Shown here piece after piece: positions 1 through 7,235 of a stretch of 34,661 nt of DNA; position 1 is the first letter of the stretch; every line of letters starts with the position of its first letter. The notes under the pieces were generated by a model. It did no database searches and was not told the DNA's origin. It was given only the letters and a program-made list of their open reading frames with translations. Source of the stretch: an uncultured bacterium (GTDB lineage: Bacteria > Bacteroidota > Bacteroidia > Chitinophagales > Chitinophagaceae); assembly GCA_903920455.1 (NCBI GenBank), contig CAIXLY010000061.1, positions 1 to 34,661 on the forward strand, given 5' to 3'. The position numbers and the translations under genes were made by a program.

Positions 1-37
1 ATATATATTAAGCATAAACTAAATTAAAATGTAATTC

Positions 38-57
38 TTAGTTTTAAAAAAAACTAA
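38..57 (+). promoter_or_regulatory. AT-rich hairpin directly before a start codon
   Basis: A perfect 8-bp inverted repeat (TTAGTTTT, loop AAAA, AAAACTAA) ends one base before the ATG at 59. In RNA it could hide the translation start of the lipoprotein gene. It is AT-rich and may be chance; the structure is seen, any role is inference. Confidence 0.25.
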
Positions 58-58
58 C

Positions 59-544
59 ATGAAAAACATTTTTAAAGGTTCTATTGTCTTAATGATTTTT
101 TCTTTTTCAATCATTATTTTCAACATCAGTTGTGAGAAGGAGTCTATTGCTCAAACTAATACTCCTTACGTTTTACCGAAAGCAACTTCTAGTTCTTTAG
201 GTGGTGTAATTGTAGGTTCGGGATTATCGGTCACTACCGATGGAACAATTAGCACACAATCACTTGGTATTTTAGTTTTTTCAAAATCAGGGGATAATGC
301 AAATGAATTTTGGACTTCAAAACATGATGGGTCAAGTCAAACAAAAATTACAATCCCATCATTCCCCTCAACAGCAGAATTAATCAAAGAAACAATAAAA
401 ATATCCCCTGATGGTAAGAAATTTTTCTTTACAATGAATCCAAATCCACTAAGTTCACTAGATGCTATATATTCTTGTAACATAGATGGATCAAGCCTTA
501 CAAAACTAATAGATAATATAGATGCATTTTCTGATGTAAGATAA
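59..544 (+). CDS. Small lipoprotein with tail-fibre-like motif and short PD40/TolB-like segment
   Basis: 161 residues. The N-terminus is a lipoprotein signal with a hydrophobic stretch and Cys at residue 25 (FNISC), so the product should be membrane-anchored outside the cytoplasm. Residues 42-65 hold a LGGVIVGSGLSV...G.IS motif of the kind found in phage tail fibres. Residues about 70-98 and 113-150 resemble two blades of a TolB/PD40 propeller (FWTSKHDGSS; IKISPDGKK...CNIDGSS). Whole propellers have six or more blades, so this looks C-terminally short, although a good terminator follows the stop. An IS fragment lies immediately downstream. Function unknown; the start is the ATG after an AT-rich hairpin. 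Confidence 0.7.
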   Translation: MKNIFKGSIVLMIFSFSIIIFNISCEKESIAQTNTPYVLPKATSSSLGGVIVGSGLSVTTDGTISTQSLGILVFSKSGDNANEFWTSKHDGSSQTKITIPSFPSTAELIKETIKISPDGKKFFFTMNPNPLSSLDAIYSCNIDGSSLTKLIDNIDAFSDVR

Positions 545-553
545 AATTGAAAT

Positions 554-799
554 TTAATTTCTAGAATACCTGACTCTCACGTCAGGTATTTTTTTACCCG
601 CTTCCATAAACTCTTTATTCCATTTATAAAAGGTGGCTTGGGATATAACATGTTTGTGGCAAAGCTCTGCAATGGAGTATTCCCCTCGCTGGGCTTCCAT
701 TACGATTACTAACTTTTGTTCTGAGGAAAAGAGTCTCCTTGTCTTACGACGGATCTCTTTAATGAAGTTCTCTGTAGATTGTTTTGGCTTCTGTTCCAT
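554..799 (-). pseudogene. IS3-family transposase OrfA remnant
   Basis: The first 70 codons match the OrfA/InsE type of IS3-family transposases: a basic N-terminus and a helix-turn-helix at about residues 41-63 (SIAELCHKHVISQATFYKW). OrfA proteins are normally near 100 residues and are followed by the DDE integrase OrfB. Here recognisable sequence stops at EAGKK, where the frame runs into the T tract and stem of the neighbouring terminator, adding a nonsense tail (IPDVRVRYSRN). No OrfB is present. This is a dead 5' fragment of an insertion sequence. Confidence 0.8.
565..595 (+). terminator. Rho-independent terminator of the lipoprotein gene
   Basis: A 10-bp perfect stem (565-574 with 581-590; core ATACCTGAC/GTCAGGTAT) with a 6-nt loop is followed by a T run to 595. 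It begins 20 bases after the lipoprotein stop codon. Confidence 0.85.
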
Positions 800-870
800 G
801 TCATTATTGGTTTAATTGTTAATGATGGAACCACTCTACTAATTTAGACTATATCTTGTCCACTCTATGC
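596..870 (-). mobile_element. Partial IS3-family element, 5' end only
   Basis: The transposase fragment plus its upstream leader form the remnant. The leader holds a direct repeat CCACTCTA at 831-838 and 860-867, possibly part of the IS end. The inner boundary near 596 is set by the point where transposase similarity stops at the lipoprotein terminator. The outer boundary is approximate and no target-site duplication was identified. Confidence 0.5.
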
Positions 871-885
871 TGACGATTTACAAGA

Positions 886-1605
886 TTAGTTCAAATTGAC
901 CTTCCCAGATTTTCTGACCCATCTAAGCACAATATAGTAAAGTGCAAGAGCCAAGATTACAATCAAGGATTTTATGAATTCATTCCCCTCTCCCACAAGC
1001 CCAGGATATTTGAATATGATCGTCAAGGAAACACCAGCAATCCAGAAAACCTGAGTATTATATTCTGTAAAAAACCAAACGGCCCAATTGAATCTCATTG
1101 ATTTAATTGTTTTTCCGATACCATTTAAATTGGGCAACCACCTATTCACTTTTGAACAATACGCTTTGTATTGATCACCAAATTGTTTGTTCAGAAAGTT
1201 TTCCTCTGCCAGTACAATAGATTGATATAGGAAAAGAAAAATAGGGAACACTAGCAATACATAAATTAAAGAATTTGATAAAATTCCCAATCCCAAAAGC
1301 ATAAGATTGTTTCCAACATAGAGCGGATTCCTACAGTGGTTAAATAAACCTTTGGTGATAAGTGCATCAGCATGAATCTTTAGGTTCTTTCCCCCTCTCT
1401 CAATAAAAGTGAGCCCGATGGTGAGCCCACGAATGCCAATCCCTGCTGTAGTGATAATCATACCGATTACAAAAGAATACACCCAATAACAATCTCCAAA
1501 AATTTCCCTACTGAACAAAGGTGCTGAGGGAATCAACAACAAAGCATACAGAAATATAAAAAGTTGATTTCTGTACTTAAAGAAAAAATTTCCAATCTTG
1601 ATCAT
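886..1605 (-). CDS. PEMT/ICMT-like membrane methyltransferase
   Basis: 239 residues with several hydrophobic spans. The signature of the isoprenylcysteine carboxyl / phospholipid methyltransferase group lies in the middle: HCRNPLYVGNNL, then after a membrane hairpin AEENFLNKQFGDQYKAY and NRWLPN. These residues bind S-adenosylmethionine and place the active site at the membrane face. The substrate cannot be told from sequence. It is last in a minus-strand set after the OsmC protein and metZ, starting 29 bp past the metZ stop, so co-transcription is likely. Confidence 0.7.
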   Translation of the reverse strand: MIKIGNFFFKYRNQLFIFLYALLLIPSAPLFSREIFGDCYWVYSFVIGMIITTAGIGIRGLTIGLTFIERGGKNLKIHADALITKGLFNHCRNPLYVGNNLMLLGLGILSNSLIYVLLVFPIFLFLYQSIVLAEENFLNKQFGDQYKAYCSKVNRWLPNLNGIGKTIKSMRFNWAVWFFTEYNTQVFWIAGVSLTIIFKYPGLVGEGNEFIKSLIVILALALYYIVLRWVRKSGKVNLN

Positions 1606-1634
1606 GTTGTTGTTTTGGTTTGATATAAAACTAA

Positions 1635-2798
1635 TTATTTATTGAGTGCCTGAATAATCTCTTCCACAATATCATCCGGATGTTCTAATCCGACTGACAG
1701 ACGAATTAGCCCTGGCGAAATTCCAACTTCCTGTCTTTCGGCTTCTGTAAGCTTCGAATGGGTGGTGCTAGCAGGGTGAGAAGCAATAGTTCTTGTATCG
1801 CCTAAGTTGTTGGTCATCGACAACCATGTTAAATTATTCAGGAATTTTCTTCCGCCCTCCAGGCCAGCTTTCAATTCAAAGGTAAGAACACCGCCGCCAT
1901 TCTTCATCTGCTGCTTTGCAATTGCATATTGAGGGTGGGATTCAAGAAAGGGATACTTAACCCAGCTAAGTGCAGGATTGTTCTCAAGTGCACGGGCAAT
2001 ATGAAAAGCATTCTCGGCATGTTTATCCATACGTACAAAAAGGGTTTCAAGACTTTTTGTAAGCACCCATGCATTGAATGGGCTTAAGGAAGGCCCTGTA
2101 TTACGAACAAAGAGATACAACTGTTTGATTAAATCTTTTTTTCCTACCACGACGCCACCCAACACCCTACCCTGACCATCGATAAACTTTGTGGCCGAGT
2201 GAAGCACTAAATCAGCACCAAATTTAATTGGCTGTTGAACTGCAGGCGTGGCAAAACAGTTATCAACAATAAACAAGATATTGTGTTTCTTACACAGCGC
2301 TGAAACATAATTCATGTCAATGATATCTAGGCCCGGATTAGAAGGGGTTTCCAGATAAAGCACTTTTGTGTTGGGCTTTATCAACGAAGCTATTTCTTCT
2401 GGCTTATTCATATTGAAATAGCTGTATTGAATTCCCCACTTCGGCAAGTACTTTGTTAGGATAGTGTGGGTAGACCCAAACACTGCTGATGCAGAAATCA
2501 TATGGTCTCCTGAAGAAAGAAAGGTCATGAAACTAGAATAAATTGCAGCCATACCGGTTGCAGTTGCAATCCCATCTTCCGCACCTTCAAGGATGCAGAT
2601 CTTCTTTATAAACTCATCGACAGTTGGGTTAGAGAACCTTGAATAGATGTTTACATCAAGGGTGTCGTCGGCAAAAGCCGCAGCCATGTCCTCAGCAGAA
2701 TCATAAACAAAACTGCTTGTAAGAAACATTGGTGTAGAGTGTTCTTTCTCACCAGTTCTCTCTGTCTGTGTTCTTATCGCTAATGTTTCTGGGCGCAT
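1635..2798 (-). CDS. metZ: O-succinylhomoserine sulfhydrylase / Cys-Met metabolism PLP enzyme
   Basis: 387 residues, full length for the Cys/Met metabolism PLP-enzyme family (fold type I). The Schiff-base lysine is K204 in LHSATKFIDGQG; D179 in FIVDNCFATP should pair with the PLP ring nitrogen. The GRVLGGVVVG stretch after the lysine and overall similarity favour O-succinylhomoserine sulfhydrylase, which makes homocysteine from activated homoserine and sulfide. Cystathionine gamma-synthase or methionine gamma-lyase cannot be fully excluded. The start lies 11 bp after the OsmC gene, indicating an operon. Confidence 0.8.
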   Translation of the reverse strand: MRPETLAIRTQTERTGEKEHSTPMFLTSSFVYDSAEDMAAAFADDTLDVNIYSRFSNPTVDEFIKKICILEGAEDGIATATGMAAIYSSFMTFLSSGDHMISASAVFGSTHTILTKYLPKWGIQYSYFNMNKPEEIASLIKPNTKVLYLETPSNPGLDIIDMNYVSALCKKHNILFIVDNCFATPAVQQPIKFGADLVLHSATKFIDGQGRVLGGVVVGKKDLIKQLYLFVRNTGPSLSPFNAWVLTKSLETLFVRMDKHAENAFHIARALENNPALSWVKYPFLESHPQYAIAKQQMKNGGGVLTFELKAGLEGGRKFLNNLTWLSMTNNLGDTRTIASHPASTTHSKLTEAERQEVGISPGLIRLSVGLEHPDDIVEEIIQALNK

Positions 2799-2809
2799 TA
2801 CAATAATTT

Positions 2810-3250
2810 TTATTGTCCGAATACTTCTTGATCGTTAACAAATATCTTATACTTTATTTCAGCCCCTGCAGCCCTTAGTGTTTCAGCTACAGAGCAATAT
2901 TTTTTAATAGAGAGATCTACCGCCCTAATTGCTTTGGCAGCATCAATATCACCTGAAAGCATGAACACAACATCAATTGTTTTCCATAAAGAAGGCTCTT
3001 TGCCTTCCTCTCTTTGCCCATCGATTTCCACAGAAAGATTGACGAGTGTCTGCTTTTGCTTTTTCAAAATGCTAACAACATCTACAGCGCTACACCCAAT
3101 AAGTGCAGCCAAGAGTGTCTGCATGGGTCTGAAGCCGGTACCATTGCCCCCTTGAGCAACGGGAATATCCAGTCTGATTAGGTGCCCTTCTGCATCAACA
3201 ATATCCATTCCGAAGTCACCTTCAGCCAAATTAGCCTTGAGTAAAGCCAT
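2810..3250 (-). CDS. OsmC family protein
   Basis: 146 residues from the chosen ATG. Both redox cysteines of the OsmC/Ohr superfamily are present: C53 in ALIGCSAVDVV and C119 in IKKYCSVAETL, used in the family for thiol-dependent reduction of organic peroxides. The frame extends upstream to a TTG at 3289, but a consensus TATATTTG box at 3267-3274 lies inside that extension and places transcription start near 3260, so ATG 3250 is preferred. First gene of the OsmC-metZ-methyltransferase set. Substrate unknown. Confidence 0.85.
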   Translation of the reverse strand: MALLKANLAEGDFGMDIVDAEGHLIRLDIPVAQGGNGTGFRPMQTLLAALIGCSAVDVVSILKKQKQTLVNLSVEIDGQREEGKEPSLWKTIDVVFMLSGDIDAAKAIRAVDLSIKKYCSVAETLRAAGAEIKYKIFVNDQEVFGQ

Positions 3251-3266
3251 AGTGAGTAATTGAATG

Positions 3267-3274
3267 CAAATATA
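3267..3274 (-). promoter_or_regulatory. -7 box of the OsmC-metZ operon promoter
   Basis: TATATTTG on the minus strand matches the Bacteroidota -7 consensus TAnnTTTG exactly, 16 bases upstream of the ATG at 3250. No clear TTTG -33 box is seen at 19-21 bp spacing. Confidence 0.45.
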
Positions 3275-3287
3275 AGCCATCGAGGCC

Positions 3288-3312
3288 AAAAAGGCAGGCG
3301 GATCACCCTGCC
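3288..3312 (-). terminator. Minus-strand terminator just upstream of the OsmC promoter
   Basis: On the minus strand GGCAGG, an 8-nt loop and CCTGCC are followed by five T. It sits directly upstream of the TATATTTG box, so it would stop minus-strand transcripts arriving from the sugar operon before osmC. Stem of 6 bp. Confidence 0.5.
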
Positions 3313-3350
3313 ATTGTATTTCACTGAATCTTAACTAAATTTATCTTCTG

Positions 3351-3614
3351 ATGATGAATGAAAACGCAATAATGGAGCAGGAAAAACTATCCTCACTTAT
3401 GGGGTCGGTCCGCCAGATGGCAGATGAGAGGCTTAAGCTTTTGTCTGAAATCGACCTACTTAAAAAAGAAAAAGAGATTCTATTGAACGCGATAGATCAA
3501 TATGCAGACATGGAGATCAACTATCTTGAGCTGAAAGAGAGGAATGTATTGCTCGATAGCCAAGTAAGATCACTCATTTCTGCGATTGAGTCCATCGAAA
3601 CTGAAATGAAATAA
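3351..3614 (+). CDS. Small coiled-coil protein of unknown function
   Basis: 87 residues, highly charged, with heptad-like leucine/isoleucine spacing almost throughout (LLSEIDLLKKEKEILLNAID, then LELKERNVLLDSQVRSLI), so a helical coiled coil is predicted. No signal peptide, membrane span or catalytic motif. Length and composition recall small division-associated coiled coils of the ZapB kind, but there is no specific match and no neighbouring zapA. ATG codons at 3351, 3354 and 3372 could all be starts. The stop TAA directly abuts the 9-bp repeat tract. Confidence 0.6.
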   Translation: MMNENAIMEQEKLSSLMGSVRQMADERLKLLSEIDLLKKEKEILLNAIDQYADMEINYLELKERNVLLDSQVRSLISAIESIETEMK

Positions 3615-3757
3615 GAGGTTGAAGAGGTTTAAGCAGTTTAAGCAGTTTAAGCAGTTGAAGAAATACAAAAATAACCTTCAACCTCCTCAACCACTTCAAC
3701 CTCTTCAACCGCTTAAACTGCTTCAACCTCTTCAACCTCTTCAACCTACTCAACTAG
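3615..3757. repeat. 9-bp tandem repeat in two inverted arms (long hairpin)
   Basis: Five exact-period 9-bp units on the plus strand at 3615-3659 (GAGGTTGAA, GAGGTTTAA, GCAGTTTAA twice, GCAGTTGAA), a 17-bp spacer (3660-3676), then nine units in the opposite orientation at 3677-3757 (mostly TTCAACCTC). The arms are near-complementary and would form a long imperfect hairpin between convergent genes. The right arm includes the last codons and the stop of rmlD. It may be a dispersed repeat family, and the hairpin could also act as a two-way terminator. Confidence 0.85.
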
Positions 3758-4612
3758 CCTCTTCATACACACCGCCAAACTTTGTTTCCAATCATTAGGC
3801 TCAACCCCATACACTTGCTTGATTTTAGCTTTATCTATCACACTGTATGCTGGCCTTTTGGCAGGCGTAGGATAGGCAGAAGTTGGAATTGGATTGACCC
3901 GACAATTAGTTCCCAATAATGTTTTAACCTCCACTGCAAAATCAAACCAGGTAATCTCGCCAGCATTTGAATAATTATAGATTCCAGGATGCCAGGATGG
4001 ATATCCAATCACGTGCATTATAAACGATGCCAAGTCAGTTGCTGAGGTAGGACTTCCCTTCTGATCATTCACTACTGCAATCTCATTCTTTTCCTTCATT
4101 AGCCTCATCATGGTTTTTACGAAATTATTGCCGTAGTAGGAATAGACCCAAGATGTGCGAATTACTATAGCTTCAGGATTGTATTTAAATGCTTGGTCCT
4201 CACCAGCTTTTTTTGACGCCCCATACACTGAACTTGGAGATGTGGGATCAGTTTCTTTATAAGGAATAGCTGAATCTCCCCCATATACATAATCTGTAGA
4301 AACGTGAATAAACTTAGTGGAATGTGCTGTGGATACTGCCGCAAGTATGCCAACCGATTCAGCGTTTACAATGAAGGCAAGATCAGACTCTTGCTCTGCA
4401 CGATCTACCGCAGTATATGCGGCGCAGTTAATGCAATAGTCAGGCTTGAATGCATCAAAAGTTTTTCTGACCAGCTCGTAATGATGAATGGGAAGATCCT
4501 CTCTTGAAAGAAAAAGAAATTCATACTGACTGAATTCCTTTTCAAGATCCCTAAACTCTTTGCCCAATTGGCCATTTGCGCCAGTTACCAATATTTTTTT
4601 TCGCTTTTCCAT
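3746..4612 (-). CDS. rmlD: dTDP-4-dehydrorhamnose reductase
   Basis: 288 residues. Extended short-chain dehydrogenase/reductase: NADPH-binding GANGQLG at 11-17, and catalytic Y130xxxK134 (VYGASKK) after a serine/threonine-rich STDYVYGG strand. It performs the last step of dTDP-L-rhamnose synthesis, reducing dTDP-4-dehydro-L-rhamnose. Its ATG overlaps the rmlC stop as TAATG, indicating translational coupling. The C-terminus (LVE) and stop are formed by the 9-bp repeat tract: the TAG occurs where other units read GAG. Last gene of the nucleotide-sugar operon. Confidence 0.93.
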   Translation of the reverse strand: MEKRKKILVTGANGQLGKEFRDLEKEFSQYEFLFLSREDLPIHHYELVRKTFDAFKPDYCINCAAYTAVDRAEQESDLAFIVNAESVGILAAVSTAHSTKFIHVSTDYVYGGDSAIPYKETDPTSPSSVYGASKKAGEDQAFKYNPEAIVIRTSWVYSYYGNNFVKTMMRLMKEKNEIAVVNDQKGSPTSATDLASFIMHVIGYPSWHPGIYNYSNAGEITWFDFAVEVKTLLGTNCRVNPIPTSAYPTPAKRPAYSVIDKAKIKQVYGVEPNDWKQSLAVCMKRLVE

Positions 4613-5163
4613 TACTGAAAATTAGCATCGGTTTGAGCTAGGCTAGGAAGGATAAGGTCCTTTTCAGAAACGTTGATGTCTTGAGGTGACAACTTCCAAT
4701 CTATTGCAAGACTTGGATCATTATATAGAATCCCTGACTCACTCTCTTTGCTATAAAAAGCATCGCATTTATACATCACATCTGCAGCTTCACTCAACAC
4801 AGAAAATCCATGCGCAAAGCCCTTGGGAACTAGCAACTGCATCTTATTTTCAGAGGAAAGAATAATGGAATATGCTTTTCCATAAGTAGGCTGACTTTTA
4901 CGCAAATCAACCACTACGTCAAGAATTTCCCCTTGTAGCACCCGAACAAGTTTTGTTTGTGCATGAGGTGCTTTTTGAAAATGAAGCCCCCGTATAACAC
5001 CTCGCAAAGAATGAGACTGATTGTCCTGCACCCATTGAGCACTGATGCCAAGTTGGGCAAAGCTGTTCTTATTATAACTTTCAAAAAAGTATCCCCTATT
5101 GTCATTAAAGACTGCAGGCGACAATACCAGCAAATCTTCAAAAGATGTTTTTTCAACCTTCAT
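4612..5163 (-). CDS. rmlC: dTDP-4-dehydrorhamnose 3,5-epimerase
   Basis: 183 residues, normal for this cupin-fold enzyme. The catalytic histidine is H61 in RGVIRGLHFQ, with K71 in AQTKLVRVLQGEI and the DVVVDLR strand following; LLVPKGFAHGF is the second conserved cupin strand. It epimerises C3 and C5 of dTDP-4-keto-6-deoxyglucose. It sits 2 bp after rmlB and overlaps rmlD by one base, so the three are co-translated. Confidence 0.93.
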   Translation of the reverse strand: MKVEKTSFEDLLVLSPAVFNDNRGYFFESYNKNSFAQLGISAQWVQDNQSHSLRGVIRGLHFQKAPHAQTKLVRVLQGEILDVVVDLRKSQPTYGKAYSIILSSENKMQLLVPKGFAHGFSVLSEAADVMYKCDAFYSKESESGILYNDPSLAIDWKLSPQDINVSEKDLILPSLAQTDANFQ

Positions 5164-5165
5164 GC

Positions 5166-6215
5166 TTATCGACTTGTATATTGTTGGTTATAATATTTTT
5201 TGTATGATCCCGAAGTGACGTTTTCAATCCAAGTGTTATTGGCAAGATACCAATCCACTGTTCTTTCCAATCCTTCTTCAAACTGCAATGAAGGCTTCCA
5301 TCCTAATGTTGAATTCAGTTTTGTTGCATCAATAGCATATCGTTTATCATGGCCAGCCCTATCTTTTACGAAGGTGATCAGCTTTGCGCTCTCACCGGCT
5401 AGACGATCCAACTTCTTGTCCATAATGCTGCATAAGAGATGAACAATGTCAAGATTTTTCCATTCGTTAAACCCTCCGATATTATAGGTGTCTCCAACTT
5501 TACCCTGATGAAATATCACATCAATTGCAGTGGCATGATCTTCTACCCAAAGCCAATCACGCACATTTTCGCCCTTACCATAGACAGGGAGAGGCTTGGA
5601 CTGTAGAATATTATTAATCATCAAAGGCAGCAACTTTTCTGGGAATTGATGAGACCCATAATTATTAGAGCAGTTTGAAATGACCATTGGTAGGCCATAC
5701 GTATGATGGTAAGCACGAACCAAATGATCGGATGATGCCTTTGAGGCTGAGTATGGAGAACGTGGATCATACGGCGTATCCTCAGTAAAGAATCCAGTTT
5801 CTCCTAAAGAACCGTAGACCTCATCGGTAGAGACATGATAAAAAAGTTTATCGGTTTTATCTGCCCAATATTTTTTTGCAGCGTTTAGCAGTATTGCTGT
5901 TCCAATTACATTTGTTTTCACAAAAGACAAAGGATCCATAATAGAACGGTCTACATGACTTTCCGCTGCAAGGTGAATCACGGCATCAAAATCAGCTGTG
6001 GCAAACAATCCATCAATAAATTGTTCATCAGTAATATCACCTCTTTCAAATGAATAATTCGTAGCTGCCTCAACATCCCTCAAGTTCTCCAGATTTCCGG
6101 CATAAGTAAGTGCATCAAGATTTACAATATGGTAATCAGGATACTTATTTACAAATAGCCTAATGACATGAGAACCAATGAATCCAGCCCCGCCGGTGAT
6201 GATAATTTTTTTCAT
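5166..6215 (-). CDS. rmlB: dTDP-glucose 4,6-dehydratase
   Basis: 349 residues, extended SDR. NAD-binding GGAGFIGSH at 8-16; dehydratase triad T130-D131-E132 (HVSTDEVYG) and Y155xxxK159 (SPYSASK). The RSIMDPLSF and NCSNNYG stretches are typical of RmlB. It forms dTDP-4-keto-6-deoxyglucose, first committed step towards dTDP-L-rhamnose after RmlA. No rmlA is present in the window, so dTDP-glucose must come from a gene elsewhere. Confidence 0.93.
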   Translation of the reverse strand: MKKIIITGGAGFIGSHVIRLFVNKYPDYHIVNLDALTYAGNLENLRDVEAATNYSFERGDITDEQFIDGLFATADFDAVIHLAAESHVDRSIMDPLSFVKTNVIGTAILLNAAKKYWADKTDKLFYHVSTDEVYGSLGETGFFTEDTPYDPRSPYSASKASSDHLVRAYHHTYGLPMVISNCSNNYGSHQFPEKLLPLMINNILQSKPLPVYGKGENVRDWLWVEDHATAIDVIFHQGKVGDTYNIGGFNEWKNLDIVHLLCSIMDKKLDRLAGESAKLITFVKDRAGHDKRYAIDATKLNSTLGWKPSLQFEEGLERTVDWYLANNTWIENVTSGSYKKYYNQQYTSR

Positions 6216-6242
6216 TTCTTTTTTTGTCAGGTTGTGTTCTTT

Positions 6243-7223
6243 TTATTTACTGTTGAATTCCTTAGGTTGTTTATTGAGCTCTTCAATTGGCAAACTCTTG
6301 AAATACTCATAGGTCCGCCTTAGCCCTTCTGCACGATCTATTTTCGGCTCCCATCCCAATATCGCTTTTGCCTTTGTGATATCAGGCCTTCTTTGTTTGG
6401 GATCATCTACCGGTAAATCTTTAAAGACAATCTTGGTTGAAGATCCTGTGAGCTTTAATATTTCTTCCGCAAATTCAAGTAATGATATTTCAACCGGATT
6501 ACCTACGTTTACAGGATATGCATAATCACTCATCAGGAGTTTATAAATCCCATCAATGAGGTCATCAACATAACAGAAGGAGCGGGTTTGCGAACCATCC
6601 CCAAATACAGTAAGGTTCTCCCCCCTTAATACCTGACCTATGAATGCAGGCAAAGCTCGTCCATCATTCAATCTCATTCGTGGACCATAGGTATTGAAGA
6701 TGCGAATGATTCTTGTCTCCAATTGATGAAAAGTGTGATAGGCCATGGTAATAGATTCCATAAAACGCTTGGCTTCGTCATATACTCCACGTGGACCAAC
6801 GGGATTTACATTGCCCCAATATTCTTCAGGTTGTGGATGCACAAGTGGATCACCATATACCTCGGAAGTAGAGGCTACTAAAATTCTTGCGCCTTTCGCT
6901 TTGGCCAATCCGAGACAATTGTGTGTGCCGAGTGCGCCCACCTTTAGGGTTTGGATTGGAATTTTCAGGTAATCAATTGGACTAGCGGGCGAGGCAAAGT
7001 GAAGGATATAATCCAGTCTGCCTGAAACATGAATAAACTTAGTAATATCGTGGTGGTAGAACTCGAATTCTTTCAACTTAAACAAGTGTTCTATATTTTT
7101 TAGATCTCCAGTAATGAGGTTATCCATAGCAACAACATCAAACCCTTCCTTGATGAATCGATCACATAAGTGAGATCCCAAAAAGCCTGCAGCACCGGTA
7201 ATTAAAATACGTTTATTGGACAC
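6243..7223 (-). CDS. UDP-glucuronate decarboxylase (UDP-xylose synthase)
   Basis: 326 residues, extended SDR with GAAGFLGSH at 10-18, T119-S120-E121 ([10 protein letters not shown]) and Y148xxxK152 (VYDEAKR). The blocks [20 protein letters not shown] and [14 protein letters not shown] are characteristic of UXS, which oxidises UDP-GlcA, decarboxylates it and re-reduces it to UDP-xylose. It lies 12 bp after ugd, which supplies UDP-GlcA, supporting the call over other epimerases. A start at the ATG of [10 protein letters not shown] leaves no room for the N-terminal membrane anchor of eukaryotic UXS. Confidence 0.88.
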   Translation of the reverse strand: MSNKRILITGAAGFLGSHLCDRFIKEGFDVVAMDNLITGDLKNIEHLFKLKEFEFYHHDITKFIHVSGRLDYILHFASPASPIDYLKIPIQTLKVGALGTHNCLGLAKAKGARILVASTSEVYGDPLVHPQPEEYWGNVNPVGPRGVYDEAKRFMESITMAYHTFHQLETRIIRIFNTYGPRMRLNDGRALPAFIGQVLRGENLTVFGDGSQTRSFCYVDDLIDGIYKLLMSDYAYPVNVGNPVEISLLEFAEEILKLTGSSTKIVFKDLPVDDPKQRRPDITKAKAILGWEPKIDRAEGLRRTYEYFKSLPIEELNKQPKEFNSK

Positions 7224-7235
7224 TTGATTTATTTT

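Noticed and set aside
3615-3757. CRISPR array
   Set aside because: Units are 9 bp, contiguous and without spacers, and they switch orientation halfway. No cas genes.
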